DNA from: Buddleja alternifolia
Taxonomy: Eukaryota > Streptophyta > Magnoliopsida > Lamiales > Scrophulariaceae
DNA length: 64,000 nucleotides
Assembly (NCBI GenBank): GCA_019426215.1
Contig: CM033408.1
Span: 7,815,077-7,879,076 of the forward strand
Direction of reading: 5' to 3'
Shown here piece by piece: positions 1 through 12,041 of the stretch (position 1 is the stretch's first letter; every line of letters begins with the position of its first letter). Made by a program: the position numbers and the translations under genes. The notes under the pieces are model-generated. The model worked only from the letters and a program-made list of their open reading frames with translations, did no database searches and was not told where the DNA came from.

Positions 1-99
1 AGTTCTCTTTTCAATATTTAAGCAACTTGAAAATTGTTTTGCATCTCTGGCATACGAATAATGTTTATCCTTTTATCTAAATATGTGTGGTGCATGCAG

Positions 100-1687
100 G
101 TTTAAATATTAGTGGTCCACCAACAGAAGACGCTGATTCTCGGACAATCTTTGTTAGCAATGTAATTACCTATTTCTGGACCTTATGCTTGATGTATTAG
201 GATGTCTTCTTTGTTGCTTTCTCCTTTACTGACATACTATCCCCTGTATTAGGTTCATTTCGCTGCCACTAAGGATAGCCTTTCACGACATTTCAACAAG
301 TTTGGAGAAGTCCTGAAAGTTATAATTTTAACTGATCCCACTTCTGGGCAACCAAAAGGGTAAGGCGTTTCAGATGTTCATTTTGCGTCTCTGATATTTC
401 TTGCAATTCTGAATATTATACTGAAATGCTTTGTTTATTCAGGTCAGCTTATATAGAATTCATGAGAAAAGAAGCAGCTGAGCATGCTTTATCTTTGGAT
501 GGAACCTCCTTTATGTCTCGCATTCTCAAGGTTTGTGATTGAAGGCTGTTAAACTTAATGGTTTAGCTGTATGTGTTTGACTGACATGCTATTGAGATAT
601 GGTTTTGTGTTTGCTTCTCTAGTTTTGGCTTTAATTAAATTGCTCCGCCTACTTTTTTGATTGTGTATCAAGTCGTAACCAGTTTTTGTTTTTTTTTTGG
701 TTGGGGGTTGGAGGCGTGAAAGGGTCATAAATTTCCATTTTTATTTCTCTGCACTTAAATTCCTGGTGGTCCACCGAAAAAGAAAAAGCACTTCAGCATA
801 TATCAGCTGCTGCCAAAATGACTTGGACTGAAGTGAATGAGCTTGCACTGTTTGATGTACCAGTAATTGCTTAAACTGTCCATTAGGCAAATGATTGCAC
901 TGTGGACTGAAGTGAATTAGCTTGCCCCTTCATCTGTTGAAAGCCTAACCTCCAAAAATTTAGTTTGTTATTGCTAATTACCTGGAGAATTGTGTTTGCC
1001 ATCACCAAAGACTCACACAGAAATCTTGGTATTACTTGTGGATTCAAATGATTATTCAAAATTGTTAACACACTTGCCCCGGAAGCTGCACAGAGGTCAT
1101 GGGCATGATGGCGGTGGCAGTGTAGATTACAGGACTTCCTTTTAAGGAAAACATCTTTACTTTCTGAAATAAGCTTAAAAAGATTCCAAAATCATTTAAT
1201 GTAAAAGAAAGTAAATTGTTCAAAGAATAATGTGGAATATTCTTATTTTGATGTATGTGAAGTTATTTAATATGAACTTGTAAAATGGACATATAATTTT
1301 GTCAACCATATGATGCATTTCTTTTTTCGTCATAGTAATAGTATGAACTTGAGCACTCATCACTGTGTAATTTATGTGCAGATTGTAAAGAAGAGCTCTG
1401 CTCAACCTGAAACTTCATCTGTCATGACTTGGCCTCGTATTGCTCGAGCATCTCCCTTTCCAAGATTTACCAGATCCCCTCTTGCTAGAGGTGTCCCAAG
1501 TTTATACAGGGGTCGCGTACCAATTAAGCCCGGTGCAAGAAGTTTCCAGTGGAAACGGGAGGGGGGCCCCACTATGACTGAGACACCAGGTCAGGCTTCC
1601 AACAGTCTTGTCCAGTCACCAACTACCCGTAGTCTCACATACGTTCGAACAGAACCTAAGACGAATGAAAATTCAGGCACTGCTTAG
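100..1687 (+). CDS. RRM-domain RNA-binding protein, 3' part of gene (5' exons lie before the window)
   Basis: Four exons can be joined in frame: 100-161, 253-359, 443-530 and 1382-1687, all with GT..AG introns; the stop is TAG at 1685-1687. The first three exons encode one RNA recognition motif: RNP2-like IFVSNV, then FNKFGEVLKVIILTDP, RNP1-like KGSAYIEF, ending SFMSRILK. The last exon encodes a basic, Pro/Arg-rich, low-complexity tail (SPLARGVPSLYRGR) ending SLTYVRTEPKTNENSGTA. The layout resembles plant RRM proteins of the PABPN1-like / Arabidopsis At3g12640 type, thought to bind RNA in the nucleus; this is recognition from memory, not a search. The first exon seen starts with two bases that complete a codon, so coding sequence continues upstream. 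The intron at 531-1381 is long (851 bp). Exon boundaries are well supported; the exact family is less certain. Confidence 0.85.
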
Positions 1688-2240
1688 TTCATCGAAGTTA
1701 ATTGTTTTGGTTGGGAGTCCTGGGGAAATTTTGAATTGCAATGGTTTAGGCAACGTAGCCATGTTATCGGATATTGTTTTTGCTTGGTGGGATATATCAG
1801 CCAAGCGCGGAGATTGCATAAGTTGAGGGATAATTTCCTTCGTTTTGGTTCAAGGGTCATTAAGGGGGGGACGTGCGGTATAACTAGTCTTGTTATGTGG
1901 CAGAGGGAGGAAAAAAAAAAGGTACATTACTAGTTTATGGTATTTGTGAATATGAGACAGAATGGACTGCAGACATTATTATTCGAGTATTTGTTTTATG
2001 CTTTTTATTGGATCTTATATTAAAGAAAAAGAAGGAAATGAATGGGTAAGATGAATGATCCATTTTTCTGCTCCTGAAATTGTATTTTTTTTGATAATTC
2101 TATGCAGCAAATGAGTCATATGAAGGGATTTGGTGCACCAATCCTGATTCATCCATTATTGTTGGAATGTCTTGAAAATTCAAATGAGACTTAAGGGGAC
2201 CATTTGGGAGGATAGACTTGGGAAAGGCTAATGTGATGAC
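1688..2240 (+). other. 3' UTR of the RRM gene and intergenic DNA
   Basis: This directly follows the RRM stop codon. The sequence is moderately AT-rich, with T-rich stretches and AATAAA-like strings but no extended reading frame. The 3' UTR probably ends within the first 300-400 bp. Nothing else was recognised. Confidence 0.5.
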
Positions 2241-2241
2241 T

Positions 2242-2336
2242 TATTCTCAAATTTGACGGAGTGTTTCACAAAGCACCTTTACGTAGTATATATGGCAAAA
2301 GTGCATTGTGAAACACTCTGAATTTGGGTTATTGGA
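2242..2336. mobile_element. Small palindromic MITE-like element
   Basis: Imperfect inverted repeat. The left arm centres on GGAGTGTTTCACAAAGCAC (2258-2277) and the right arm on GTGCATTGTGAAACACTCTG (2301-2320). The outer flanks CTCAAATTTGAC and AATTTGGGTTATTGG are weaker inverse matches. The loop is about 20 bp. There is no coding capacity and no clear TSD, so the superfamily is unknown. Confidence 0.5.
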
Positions 2337-2718
2337 AAAAAGAAATGAAAAAAGAATAAAGGCGAGCCCTTGTGTCTCGTACGTTGTAAGATTATTTTAT
2401 AGAAAATTCTCGAAGTGATTGGATAAAATAAGTTAACGATAAAATATTATTCTAGACCATGTAAGGTAATGGTTAATTTTGTATTTTAAGATGTTTAAAT
2501 GAAAGGGTTTGTCAAGAACTCAAAAAGTATGTTAGAAGAAAGAAGCTTATGACATCAGCAAAGTCTAAGAGTTGATTTAGAATTTATACCTTATTCGAAA
2601 GGTGCTTTTAACCAACTTATAAACGGACATACACCATCTAAACATAGGTTAGGTTGTGTCGCAAAATGTGAAAAAAATAGAAGTAAAAAAAACCCTTTCG
2701 CAGAAAACTGCAACAAAG

Positions 2719-3642
2719 GAGTGAGTGGATCCTGCTCCTCTCCAATTATCATCCTCTCCAATTGTGTCCAATACATATTTAAATGAGTGACATGTCATTA
2801 AAACTTGATCCAAAGGCACATATTAATCTTTCTGAACCAGAACCCGTAATTACTAGAGTTAAATTAGACTTTAATATCTTTTAACAACGGAAAGTTAATC
2901 ATTATCTCCTATAGTCTCTCCTTTCATTATTTTCCAAATTGATGAGTTTTTGAATGCCAATTTGAAATGAAAACAATTCTTTTATCACCAAGCTTTTCTG
3001 CGACAAATCATAAGGGATTTACAGAAATTCTTTTTCCAGCATTTGAATTAAAAGAAAATTAATCATGTGTCATCATGTGTAAAATTTTCTATCAGTTTTA
3101 AATCTTTGAATGTAAAATGGAAGAAGCCAAGTTCGTCAACTTCATTAACTCTTCTATGTGTGCGTGTCTCCAGTGGCAATTTATGAAAATGCTTACCACA
3201 TCTAAAACACCATGGCTGAACTTCAATAACAGCTACAACTTTTGTACCATATACTAGCATCATGTTTCAATAATTAGCAGCTTTCAATTGTTCAATCGTA
3301 TAATTCTTTTATTGAACGCTCAAATAGTCAGATGGCGAAGTACAATTGCGTGATGAAGAGTATTATTTTCGTTTTACTCTTCAGATTTGAGATTGGAAAC
3401 TCATCAATTTGGATACTCGAAAATTACTAGAGGAGAGATTATAGGGGATAATGAACAACTTTCCTTTCTTAAAAGATATTAAAGGCTGATTTAACTCTAG
3501 TTAGCGGGTGGTTTAGAAAGATTAATATGTGCCTTTAGATCAAATTTTAATGACATGTCACTCATCCAAGTGTGTATTGGACACAAATGGAGAGGTTCAT
3601 AATTTGGAGAGGAGCCGGATCTGGAGTGAGGACACCCAATCT
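2719..3642. mobile_element. Long-TIR DNA element (MULE-like or foldback) with 15-bp flanking direct repeats
   Basis: Two long inverted arms, about 2719-2985 and 3385-3642, share many blocks, for example CTCCTCTCCAA, GAGTGACATGTCATTAAAA, AAAGGCACATATTAATCTTT and CCAAATTGATGAGTTT, each found inverted on the other side. The element is flanked by the same 15 bases, AAAACTGCAACAAAG, at 2704-2718 and 3643-3657. Arms this long fit Mutator-like or foldback elements; 15 bp is longer than the usual 9-bp Mutator TSD, so the exact ends may be shifted. The centre (2990-3380) is not repeated. It holds a short minus-strand frame (3063-3263, 66 codons from an ATG) containing CFRCGKHFHKLPLETRTHRR, which could be a captured gene fragment; I do not recognise it. 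Confidence 0.65.
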
Positions 3643-3845
3643 AAAACTGCAACAAAGTAGGAGACTTAGTCAGTCTAGAACAATCACAACCATCCGTGGG
3701 TTAATTATTATTAAGGAAAAAAAAAAAACAAATAGTACCTCACATGGTCCCACTACAAAGATGATTGTAATGGTCCCAGGAAGATGATCCCTTTCATATA
3801 GGATAATTCTATACTAGACTGAGTCCAGTTATCCGTGTCTACTTT

Positions 3846-4004
3846 GGAAAAATACTATAATGCACCGAGTGTTGCTACCGGTGCACCATAGCCACACATT
3901 CAAAGGGTAGGAGGTGGTTTTTTTATGGGTGGTGTGTGAAGAAAACTACCCCGCTCCATGAACATGTGGTGATGGGTTACTCCCGGTGCACCATAGTGTT
4001 TCCC
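3846..4004. mobile_element. Mutator-type MITE, about 160 bp
   Basis: The left end GGAAAAATACTATAATGCACCG pairs with the inverse of the right end, which reads GGGAAACACTATGGTGCACC. Inside, GGTGCACCATAG occurs near each end. There is no coding capacity. Flanks (TGTCTACTTT and CTGTACTCTTT) suggest a degraded TSD of about 9 bp but do not match exactly. Confidence 0.5.
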
Positions 4005-4620
4005 CTGTACTCTTTATCAATCTCTCACACAAGTGTATCTGTAGACCAAACACAATACACCTTACTATATAAGATAGAAAGACAACAGGACCATTGAACT
4101 TAGGCTAGCGTAAAAATTCCCCCTCATACTCATCAATGAAAGAAAGGCCAGTGCACTAAAAAGAAGCCGTTTGTTTTTCTGGGAGTTCCCACAAAAGAGA
4201 AATAAATGGCTAATGTGAATGAACAATCATAATAAGTGCTGAAACTCGTCACCAGCGAGTAATTCCAAATACTTGATAATGTAGCTACCGGGAAATCTAC
4301 ACAACTTAGAAACTGATTTCTCAAATTTTTACGATCATTAAACTATATAGATCAACCTAAATCCTCCATCAAAATCACAATGTAGATTCAATTGAAGCAC
4401 TAATAGAAATCAATTATCAATATATACTAAACTTCCTATTCAATTCCAGTTTATCCAAGTCCGCTAATTTCTTCTTCTGATATATACATGCAACACAAGA
4501 TGTCGAAAAAGGGCTCACCATATTATTCAAATCCATATTCAATAACAAACAGAAATTCCAAGAAAAATTCAAAACAAAAATACATATCAGATAGTTTTAC
4601 CAATAAATCCCACAGCAAAA
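4005..4620. other. Intergenic DNA and probable 3' UTR of the minus-strand gene at 4621-5523
   Basis: AT-rich DNA with no supported reading frame. The part next to 4620 is downstream of the stop codon of the minus-strand gene and probably includes its 3' UTR. No repeat or element was recognised. Confidence 0.4.
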
Positions 4621-5523
4621 TCATCTAGACACCGCAACAAATATTAAACCTACCGATGCACCAGCAATACATAAATACGAAACCCCACGAAAACGTAAGA
4701 AAAACGTGTTCAAATTCTTGGCAACCTGAAGAGTAAGGGTCAAAATCTGAAGCCTCCCTTGCTCCTCCATTTTCTTAAAGAAGTACATTGGCTTCAAAGC
4801 TCGTCGCAGCATCAACGCCACTGAGAATGGAAGCCCGAAAGCCATGAAACTCTGAATTGCAACCTCTGGAACAGGCGAATTTCGCATACTGTACGACATC
4901 CAAGCTCCCAAACCAAGATGAACAAGGCCCAAACCAGCCAAAACCTTGCTTAAACTATAAATAGACTTCATCATCGTCTCGAGAACGTCGCGAGTCTCAT
5001 TTGCCAATGCCGATAAATCCCGCTCCACAGTCGGCCCCGTGATTTCCTGGTGCTTAAATTCTTGATTTTGACTCGGATGCTCGATCGAATTTTCATTAGT
5101 TGGTTCATTCGGATTGGAAGTGGATAAAAATCTGGCAATTCTGTGAACAGAATTAGGGTTTTGAAGAATCAGGGTTTTTCTAGGGTTTAACAGTGAACCA
5201 AAAACAGATTTAGGGCTTAAATTTGTAAATCGTTTAATCGAACCATAACCAGTCAATATTTGGTGGATCTTTGGATTTTTGGGGGTTTTATCAAGAAATA
5301 TTGGTTGATTGACTTGATTTTGGTATATAGAAGTGGGTTTTTGCGTGTAAGATCTGATCAAAATGTGGTTGAAAACTGGATTTGATTTTTCAGGGGAGGT
5401 GAAATTGGAGAGAATGTGTGATCTTCGCACAGAATTTTGGATTGGAGAAATTAAAGAGGGATTTGAAGATAGAGATTTGTTGAAGAAATTAAATGAAATC
5501 TTGCGAGAAATTCTTGAAGCCAT
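4621..5523 (-). CDS. Probable mitochondrial membrane protein of unknown function, single exon, 300 aa
   Basis: An uninterrupted frame of 300 codons from an ATG at 5523. The N-terminus ([18 protein letters not shown]) is rich in Arg, Ser and Phe with almost no acidic residues, as in a mitochondrial presequence; [10 protein letters not shown] at about 128-137 looks like a matrix-protease cleavage region. Residues 1-160 are Asn/Pro/Ser-rich and low in complexity. The C-terminal part looks structured: an amphipathic stretch around 170-190, hydrophobic segments at about 191-211, 222-240 and 278-298, and a charged linker [16 protein letters not shown] between the second and third. I infer three membrane helices in a mitochondrial or plastid membrane. 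I do not recognise a named family. A divergent, long N-terminus with a conserved short membrane domain is common in plant organelle proteins. There are no introns, stops or frameshifts. Confidence 0.75.
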   Translation of the reverse strand: MASRISRKISFNFFNKSLSSNPSLISPIQNSVRRSHILSNFTSPEKSNPVFNHILIRSYTQKPTSIYQNQVNQPIFLDKTPKNPKIHQILTGYGSIKRFTNLSPKSVFGSLLNPRKTLILQNPNSVHRIARFLSTSNPNEPTNENSIEHPSQNQEFKHQEITGPTVERDLSALANETRDVLETMMKSIYSLSKVLAGLGLVHLGLGAWMSYSMRNSPVPEVAIQSFMAFGLPFSVALMLRRALKPMYFFKKMEEQGRLQILTLTLQVAKNLNTFFLRFRGVSYLCIAGASVGLIFVAVSR

Positions 5524-7097
5524 GTTTTCACAGAGAGGAAGATTTTATGAGTTGCTCGTTGATGATGGTAAACAAATATATATTGCTGTTTTCTTTTGGT
5601 AAATAACACTACGACGCGGAAAACACTTGGCAGCACCCACACACATAAAAAAAATAATAAAATAATATATAACTTATTAAATTAAATATATTATTATTAT
5701 TTTTTTATATATGTGTGGGTGCATCCAAATGAGACCCGCATCAAATACCCCAAGTAATTTCCCTAAGACCCCTGTAACTAGGTTGATTGCCCTTTGCCTC
5801 CTTATTGACCTTTTAATCCGATTTACTTAATCCCGATGCATGTTGAATAATATATTGTTTAAATTTGTTTAAATTTGATGAGTTTTTAACGATTGTGTTT
5901 TTATTTGGTTTGCACTGATGGAACAAAGCATGAAAGAACTTTGCTTCAATCAAATTCGAGTAAGTTGATATTTATTGAGTTGAACATCAAATTTTATGAT
6001 AAAAATAAAATTTGTTTGAACTTGTTTGTTAAGAAAAGTAGAATCAAGCTCAAATAAACTTTCGATAATTAACCTCGAATTACGTATTGGGTTAACTTTG
6101 ATTTATTTTTAAGCACTTTCACTAATTATTCTATGTTCTAATACTTTTATGTCTATGTTTTTATTAGAGGGTCCACGAAGTCTAGTTAGATTGACTCGAG
6201 CATACTATATATAGATTGACTTGAGTAGATTATTAATTATATATTGTCGGTGATGAACTTATAATGCTGATTCAGTGAGAATTATAATATATTTTTTAGG
6301 CTATGTATGGTTAGGAATTTTAAAATATTTTTATTTTTTGGATCATCAAAAAATGTAAATTTCAAAAAATGAAAATGCACAATCCAAGTCAAATTCTACA
6401 AAAAGTGGTCAAATTTTAAATATTATTACACATTCCCCTGTATAACAACTAATCATTTCATCATTTCAATCTTTTCACAATCTTTTATCATTAATTACAC
6501 TATCCCACTATCCAACTCATTCTCTTTCTTACTTTTTCATAATTTATATAATAAAAATTCATATTTAATTTTTCAAATATTCCAATTATTATTATTAAAT
6601 AATATATAATTTGAATAATATATAATTCCCAATATTCACTTAGTCTTAAATCTAAGTGACAATATATTTAATTTGATTGACTTTTATTGATAGTTGTATA
6701 TATTCTGAATTTGATTCATCTATTGGTATATATTATATTTCCTTAACCACCTATCTAAACCCAACTTAATTTAATATTACTGTTTATCAAATAAGAAACT
6801 TTAATTATTATTAGCTATGCTCACCAATGTTATTAGCTATTTCCTCCACACGTTGGTCTTTATCTTGAATCTGCCTTCCAATTTATGCTTATGTTTGCAA
6901 AAGAAAAAGAGTTGATGTTAAAGTCTTCAGTTTTATTCTTTTTCCAAAGGTCAATTCCTAGTAAATGTACAAATCTAGACCCTAGTCCCTAGGTGTATTG
7001 TAGCTTTTGTCATTTTTGTCATACTATGGCCGTGTAGTAGCATGTAGGTAGTGGGTGGCACATTAGTTAGATTTATGATTTCAAATTTTTAATTTAG
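5524..7097. other. Intergenic AT-rich DNA
   Basis: It begins with the 5' flank of the minus-strand gene at 4621-5523 and continues as strongly AT-rich DNA with many short A/T runs. No reading frame above background was found. 6290-6660 contains AGGCTATGTATGGTTAGGAATTTT, reminiscent of a decayed TIR element end, but no matching opposite end was found. Confidence 0.4.
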
Positions 7098-7393
7098 ATA
7101 CTGTATAATTGGTTATAAGATACTGTATAATGTGTTATAATATACTGTATAGTGGTTTATAAGATACTGTATAATGGTTTGAAATCACTAATTGTATGTT
7201 ACTAATCACACACTGTATATCACCATTATATTTACTGTATATTTGTTTATTAGCTATTGTATAATAGATTAATTAGCTATTGTATAATGTTTATTAGCTA
7301 TTGTATTCACTTTGTAATAAGTTATATGATACTGTATACTGGGTTATAAGATATTGTATAATGGTTTATAAGATTGTAACTGTATGATGTATA
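7098..7393. repeat. ACTGTATAATG minisatellite, left part
   Basis: Irregular tandem repeats of about 20-22 bp around ATACTGTATAATG plus GGTTATAAG-type linkers (ATACTGTATAATTGGTTATAAG, ATACTGTATAATGTGTTATA and similar). The array is cut at 7393 by the solo LTR at 7394-9550 and resumes at 9551. Confidence 0.7.
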
Positions 7394-9550
7394 TGTTGGG
7401 AAATATACATATAGCCCGACTAAGCACAACGAAAAAATAAAATTTTAGTTTTTAGGATTTAAACATGCGAGTTTATTAATCCTACGGGCTTATCACGTAT
7501 CATAGGCTTGCGCATCTCTACACTAGTTATTTCAAATTTAAATAAAGAAGCTCTTACCTTGTTCGATTTTTCGCAAAAATCGAAGAGTTTCTTCTTTCTT
7601 AACGTAAGCTCCCTAGCTTGCTCCTCGTTCCTTTGAATCAACTCCTTCGTTTTTCCCTGTGATGTAGATTTCGAATTCCTCCACCAAAAACACCTTTGAT
7701 CAGATTCTTGATTCACTTTAGAGACCCAAGTGTTTCTCCTCTAAAGTTGATCCACACCCCGGATACCCACTCGTTCATAATCTTTAGTTAGGTTGATCTA
7801 TAAAAGTTTATTCTAACTCTAAGGAATAGTGTATGGGATTAAGGTGAAAGCAAATAATTACTTCTTTAAGTATTTTGGAAGAATTTTTGAATTCAAGATC
7901 TTGATGAATAATCAAGAACTCAAGAACACTATATGAAGGAGAGAGAGAAACGATTTTCTATGCAAGAGGAACAAAATATTATAGCTTCAAAAGTCATCAT
8001 CATATTTCGCTCCATACTAGTCCTCTTTATAGAACTAGGTTCTTGCAATTTTTTCTCATGTAGAACTCTTATACATTAATGCTTTTCCATGTAGGAATAG
8101 AAGACTAATTAATTCTCAAATAGAACTCTTCTATTTTAATTAGTTTTCTTTCTCTCAAAAAAATCTTATTTTCTTCTAAAAGAAAATTAATTAAACACCT
8201 TTAGTTATTTTCTTCCACCAGATTTTTGGCCAAGGCTATAAAATAAGCCTTTTAATAATTAATCCACCATACTAGATTAATTAAAAGTCTCTTCCAATTA
8301 ATTTGGGTTTACCCAATTAATTAAATACTTTCTAGACTTTTACCAAATATCTTTTGGACTTAATTAAATATTCATCCAACTATTGAATAAATAAAAAGTC
8401 TTAATTATTTAATCTAATTAATTAATATATTAACTCAACTACTTTGAATTAAATTTCCTTAGTTAAGAAATGGATTTGTCCGAGTATTGTGTGTGACCCT
8501 TTAGGTTCACCAACATACTAGTAATGTGTTCATAACCTTTATGATTTAATTTGGACAATTAAATAGTCTCGATTAATTAAACAGTTTTAATTAATCATCT
8601 TATTATTGAATCTCCATTAAATATAAGATACCCATAAATCAAAAAAAAGTTTCTAGCTACTTATCTTGAAGACCTAGATGTAAGCGATTCAAAGTGAACC
8701 TTTTCAATCGCGCATTCTATGCAAGTGAGATTCTTCCATCAACTAATTTTCCAATTGAATTAAGAATCGAGGAATCTTATTGGTCGAGATCCTTGTAAAT
8801 TCAATCTTAATAATTCAAGTGTGTTTGACTAGTGATTAATTAATTCAAGAAACTCATTTTTTAATTAATTACTTACTTGCCTTAGCCAATGACTAACTCA
8901 GTTAAATCACTTAGAATATTATAGGAAATTCACTTGTTCATCTAGACAAGTGATGGATCTTTTGTTGTCAACACCAATCACCAGTCCATATGTGTCTTTG
9001 TAAAAGAACTGGCACAGGAGTCAAAGTGTAGTGATTCAATATACAAGATTACTGTGATGACTCAAATCAAAGAATTAATCTTGCACTATCGTGATTAAGA
9101 AACTCCTAATTCGACATATATAGTAATAATTCCAATTTAGGAAGTTTCAGTAAGGGTAATCAGTGAACTTGTTCTCAACAAGCACTCGCGTATGTGCATT
9201 TGTGTCAACTACACTAATGTCTATAAAACGAGACATTCTCTAATTAAGAGTGTGCATCATAGGCGCAAGTCTATCCGAATTATCAATGTCCCATCTTGAT
9301 AATTCTATGACTTGGACAGTATTTAGAAATCACAGCCTTATAGACTTGTTTTATGATATCCATCCAATGAGATATCAAGCCCCATAACTATGTGTGAATT
9401 CTAGGGACTTCATCATACAGTTATAACAATATATAACTATAAGATGAAAAAATGTCTTTTATTAATATATAATGTAAAACGAAATTGTTTATTACAAGAA
9501 TAGATAAAGAAAGCCTATCTAGGATTGGCTCGCAGGACACTATTCTAACA
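7394..9550 (-). mobile_element. Solo LTR, Ty1/copia (Angela/BARE-like), 2157 bp, TSD GTATA
   Basis: The element starts TGTTGGG and ends CTAACA, so both ends fit TG..CA with TGTT/AACA terminal inverted repeats. The 5-bp sequence GTATA lies immediately outside each end (7389-7393 and 9551-9555), the TSD expected of an LTR element. Read on the minus strand it begins TGTTAGAATAGTGTCCTGCG and contains GGTGAACCTAAAGGGTCACA (about 8495-8514), a motif I associate with long copia LTRs. There is no gag or pol between the ends, so this is a solo LTR left by LTR-LTR recombination. The 85-codon frame inside (7459-7716) is not supported as a gene. The lineage is inferred from terminal sequence; the solo-LTR call itself is strong. 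Confidence 0.85.
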
Positions 9551-9745
9551 GTATAAACACACACTGTATAATGGGTTATAAGATACTGTATAATGTGTTA
9601 TAACATACTGTATAATTGTTTATAAGATACTGTATAATGGTTTGAAATCACTAATTGTATGTTACTAATCACACACTGTATATCACCGTTGTATTTACTG
9701 TATAATGGGTTATAAGCTACTGTATGATGGTTTAAAATCACTAAT
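9551..9745. repeat. ACTGTATAATG minisatellite, right part
   Basis: Continuation of the array interrupted at 7393: units ATACTGTATAATGTGTTATA, ATACTGTATAATTGTTTATA and ATACTGTATAATGG followed by TTTGAAATCACTAATTGTATG, the last also present at about 7175-7200 in the left part. Confidence 0.7.
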
Positions 9746-10261
9746 TGTGATGTATGTATGTATACACAAGAGAATCAACAGCGAACGACGAACCATAGAT
9801 AGATTGAGTGAATATATATACACAAGATCACGAAAAAAAGTGTTGTATGTACTGCCTTTTCTCCACAAAATTTGCACCATAATATCCACTCTCTAATTCT
9901 GACCCTAAGCCATTTAATAGCACAGGTTTAGGACAATGAAAGATGTAGATGCACAGGTTTAGGACGATTATGACTACTGTGTTGACGATGATGATGAATT
10001 GACCATGATGATGAATCGAGCTTGATGATTAATTGAGTTTGAAGATGAATAATGTAAATATTTTACGTTCTGTGAAATATATTGATGTGTTCTGTGAACT
10101 AATCGAATTTTAATTAGAAGGAAAAAATGAATTGGAGAGAAGAATCTGTTATGGCGCATGAGATTTGAATTTGATCCTGCATGATATTTACGTGAGTTTG
10201 TTACGTTCATTGATTAAAATGGCCCTGCCATCATTAAAAAAAAATTATACAATCTGAAAAA
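9746..10261. other. Intergenic DNA
   Basis: Contains a duplicated short phrase GCACAGGTTTAGGAC (about 9920 and 9953) and GATGATGA-rich sequence near 9985-10015. No supported gene was found. It may be the interior of the TIR element whose right end is at 10262-10361. Confidence 0.35.
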
Positions 10262-10361
10262 TGGAGTTAAATTCGGACCTTGGGATCAAATGGTATCAAT
10301 GGTGTAGATTGAGTCTTGTATCTTACCAAATGTAATGAGATGTATTTGATCCATACCCTTT
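10262..10361. mobile_element. Right end of a TIR element of the same family as 17583-18942
   Basis: The end reads, inverted, GGGTATGGATCAAATACATC, then AGACTCAATCTACACCATTG and TTTGATCCCAAGGTCC. These blocks occur in the same order at 17584-17690 and, partly, inverted at 18880-18942. It abuts a TA microsatellite, as the other element does at both ends. No matching left end was found in 5500-7100, so the element is probably truncated or decayed. Confidence 0.5.
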
Positions 10362-12041
10362 ATATATATATATATATATAAGTAGTTTTCTTTTAAGTTT
10401 AAGTTTTTATTTTAAAATTGGTATTAGAAGTAAATAAAGAGATGTAAAGGGGCAATATAACAATTGAGTTTTTTTTTAAGAAATATTCTGTAAGGGCATT
10501 TTAGTCTTTTAACACTTTCCATCCATTTTTACATCAATACATGAAAATTTGGGATGTTACTTGTAATTTATGGAACTAGGGAAGTTTTTTGTAATTAAGC
10601 CTTGCCTCAAGACCCCCAGTGCCCACGAGCTGAGTCTCGCCAAATTTCTCGGCTCGAGCTCGAGCAAAAATTTTATATAACATCATAGTATCTCATTATA
10701 AGAAGATGAAAATAAATTTGCCTCGATCAAATTGGAAATAAAATATTATATGTAAATGGAAAAAGAAATATAGAACTACTTATACTCCAATCAAATTTAC
10801 ACATTTCATAAAATATTGTATATATGGAGCACATCCCACTTCTATATTTGTCCAATACGAACTGTATAATCATACTAACTATTATAAATATAGACGAGCA
10901 AGACTCAATTTTCTTGAACTTTTAAAACTTAAAATTGAAAAGAAAACATGAAATGAAAAAAAGATAAAAATCAAAACCTAAAAAGAAACAAAAGAAATGA
11001 AAAGGTGACCAAAAAAAAAAAACAAGAATGGAAAAAACTAAAACTAAAATGAAACTAAACTACAACTAAAAATGAGCCCCCACCCCATAAACGCACCCCC
11101 CTCCAATCCCCCCACCCCTCTGTTTCTCCTTTTTAATTTTTTTTAATTCTATTGTATAAAATATATATTATATTATGTGTATATACACACACATACATAT
11201 TACTTTATACAAAACTCATAACACTATTAAAAAAAAATATTATTATAACATCTTTTTTCCCATCATCATTAGAAACCAGATCTCTACTGAGAATATACTA
11301 ACCATCAAATTCAAGTATCTTATTGATACCTAGATAGTTCTTTTTTATAGTTGATTACTAGCCTTGCCTTTCCTCTTTTTATTTCACCATGGTTTCTTAC
11401 CAAAAAACCAGGGTTACTATAAGTTGATACTCCAGGTTCTATGAATTCACAACCAACCCAACATTTCATATATCAAATCCTAATAAAAATCAATTTTATA
11501 TCACATCTACACTACTTTCAATCAAATTCTAAAAATACATCCAAACAAACAAATAAATAAAATTAATATTTTCACATGAATTTCTATAATACACATTCCA
11601 AAAAAAAAAAAAAAACTCAAAATTCATTTCCATAAAAACACCCATACGGAGCCTTAATTTTTCATCAAAAAAATTCTTATTGTGTAGGTAAAAGATGCAA
11701 TTAACAACTTGAGTTATATATCCCATCTAGCAGACTAGCACCGGCTCAAAAAAGAAACATCATATAGCAGTTATATTCCCTTTTAGTGGAAGTCACTATG
11801 AATTTCAATTCGACGTATACTTTTACACCGAAAATCAAAAATAAAAAGGAAATCCTTCGATGCAGGATTGTTCTCCTATCTTATGGGCAAATGTAGAACG
11901 TTTCGCCAGAATGTAACCCCTACAAGATTTTTTTAAGAGCAAGGCAAACCTGCTTACAAAATACAAATCATGCATTGACCATAATACAGGTTATACAAAT
12001 TCTCATAACATTCCACAAACAAAAGTACGAAGGGCCGACAT
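10362..12041. other. Intergenic DNA and 3' UTR of the SYF1 gene
   Basis: Starts with a TA microsatellite, then AT-rich DNA with a C-rich patch at about 11087-11120 and several poly-A stretches. The 200-300 bases before 12041 lie downstream of the minus-strand SYF1 stop codon and are probably its 3' UTR. No other gene was recognised. Confidence 0.4.

Noticed and set aside
7459..7716. 85-codon minus-strand frame as a gene
   Set aside because: It lies wholly inside the solo LTR, which is non-coding, and has no recognisable domain.
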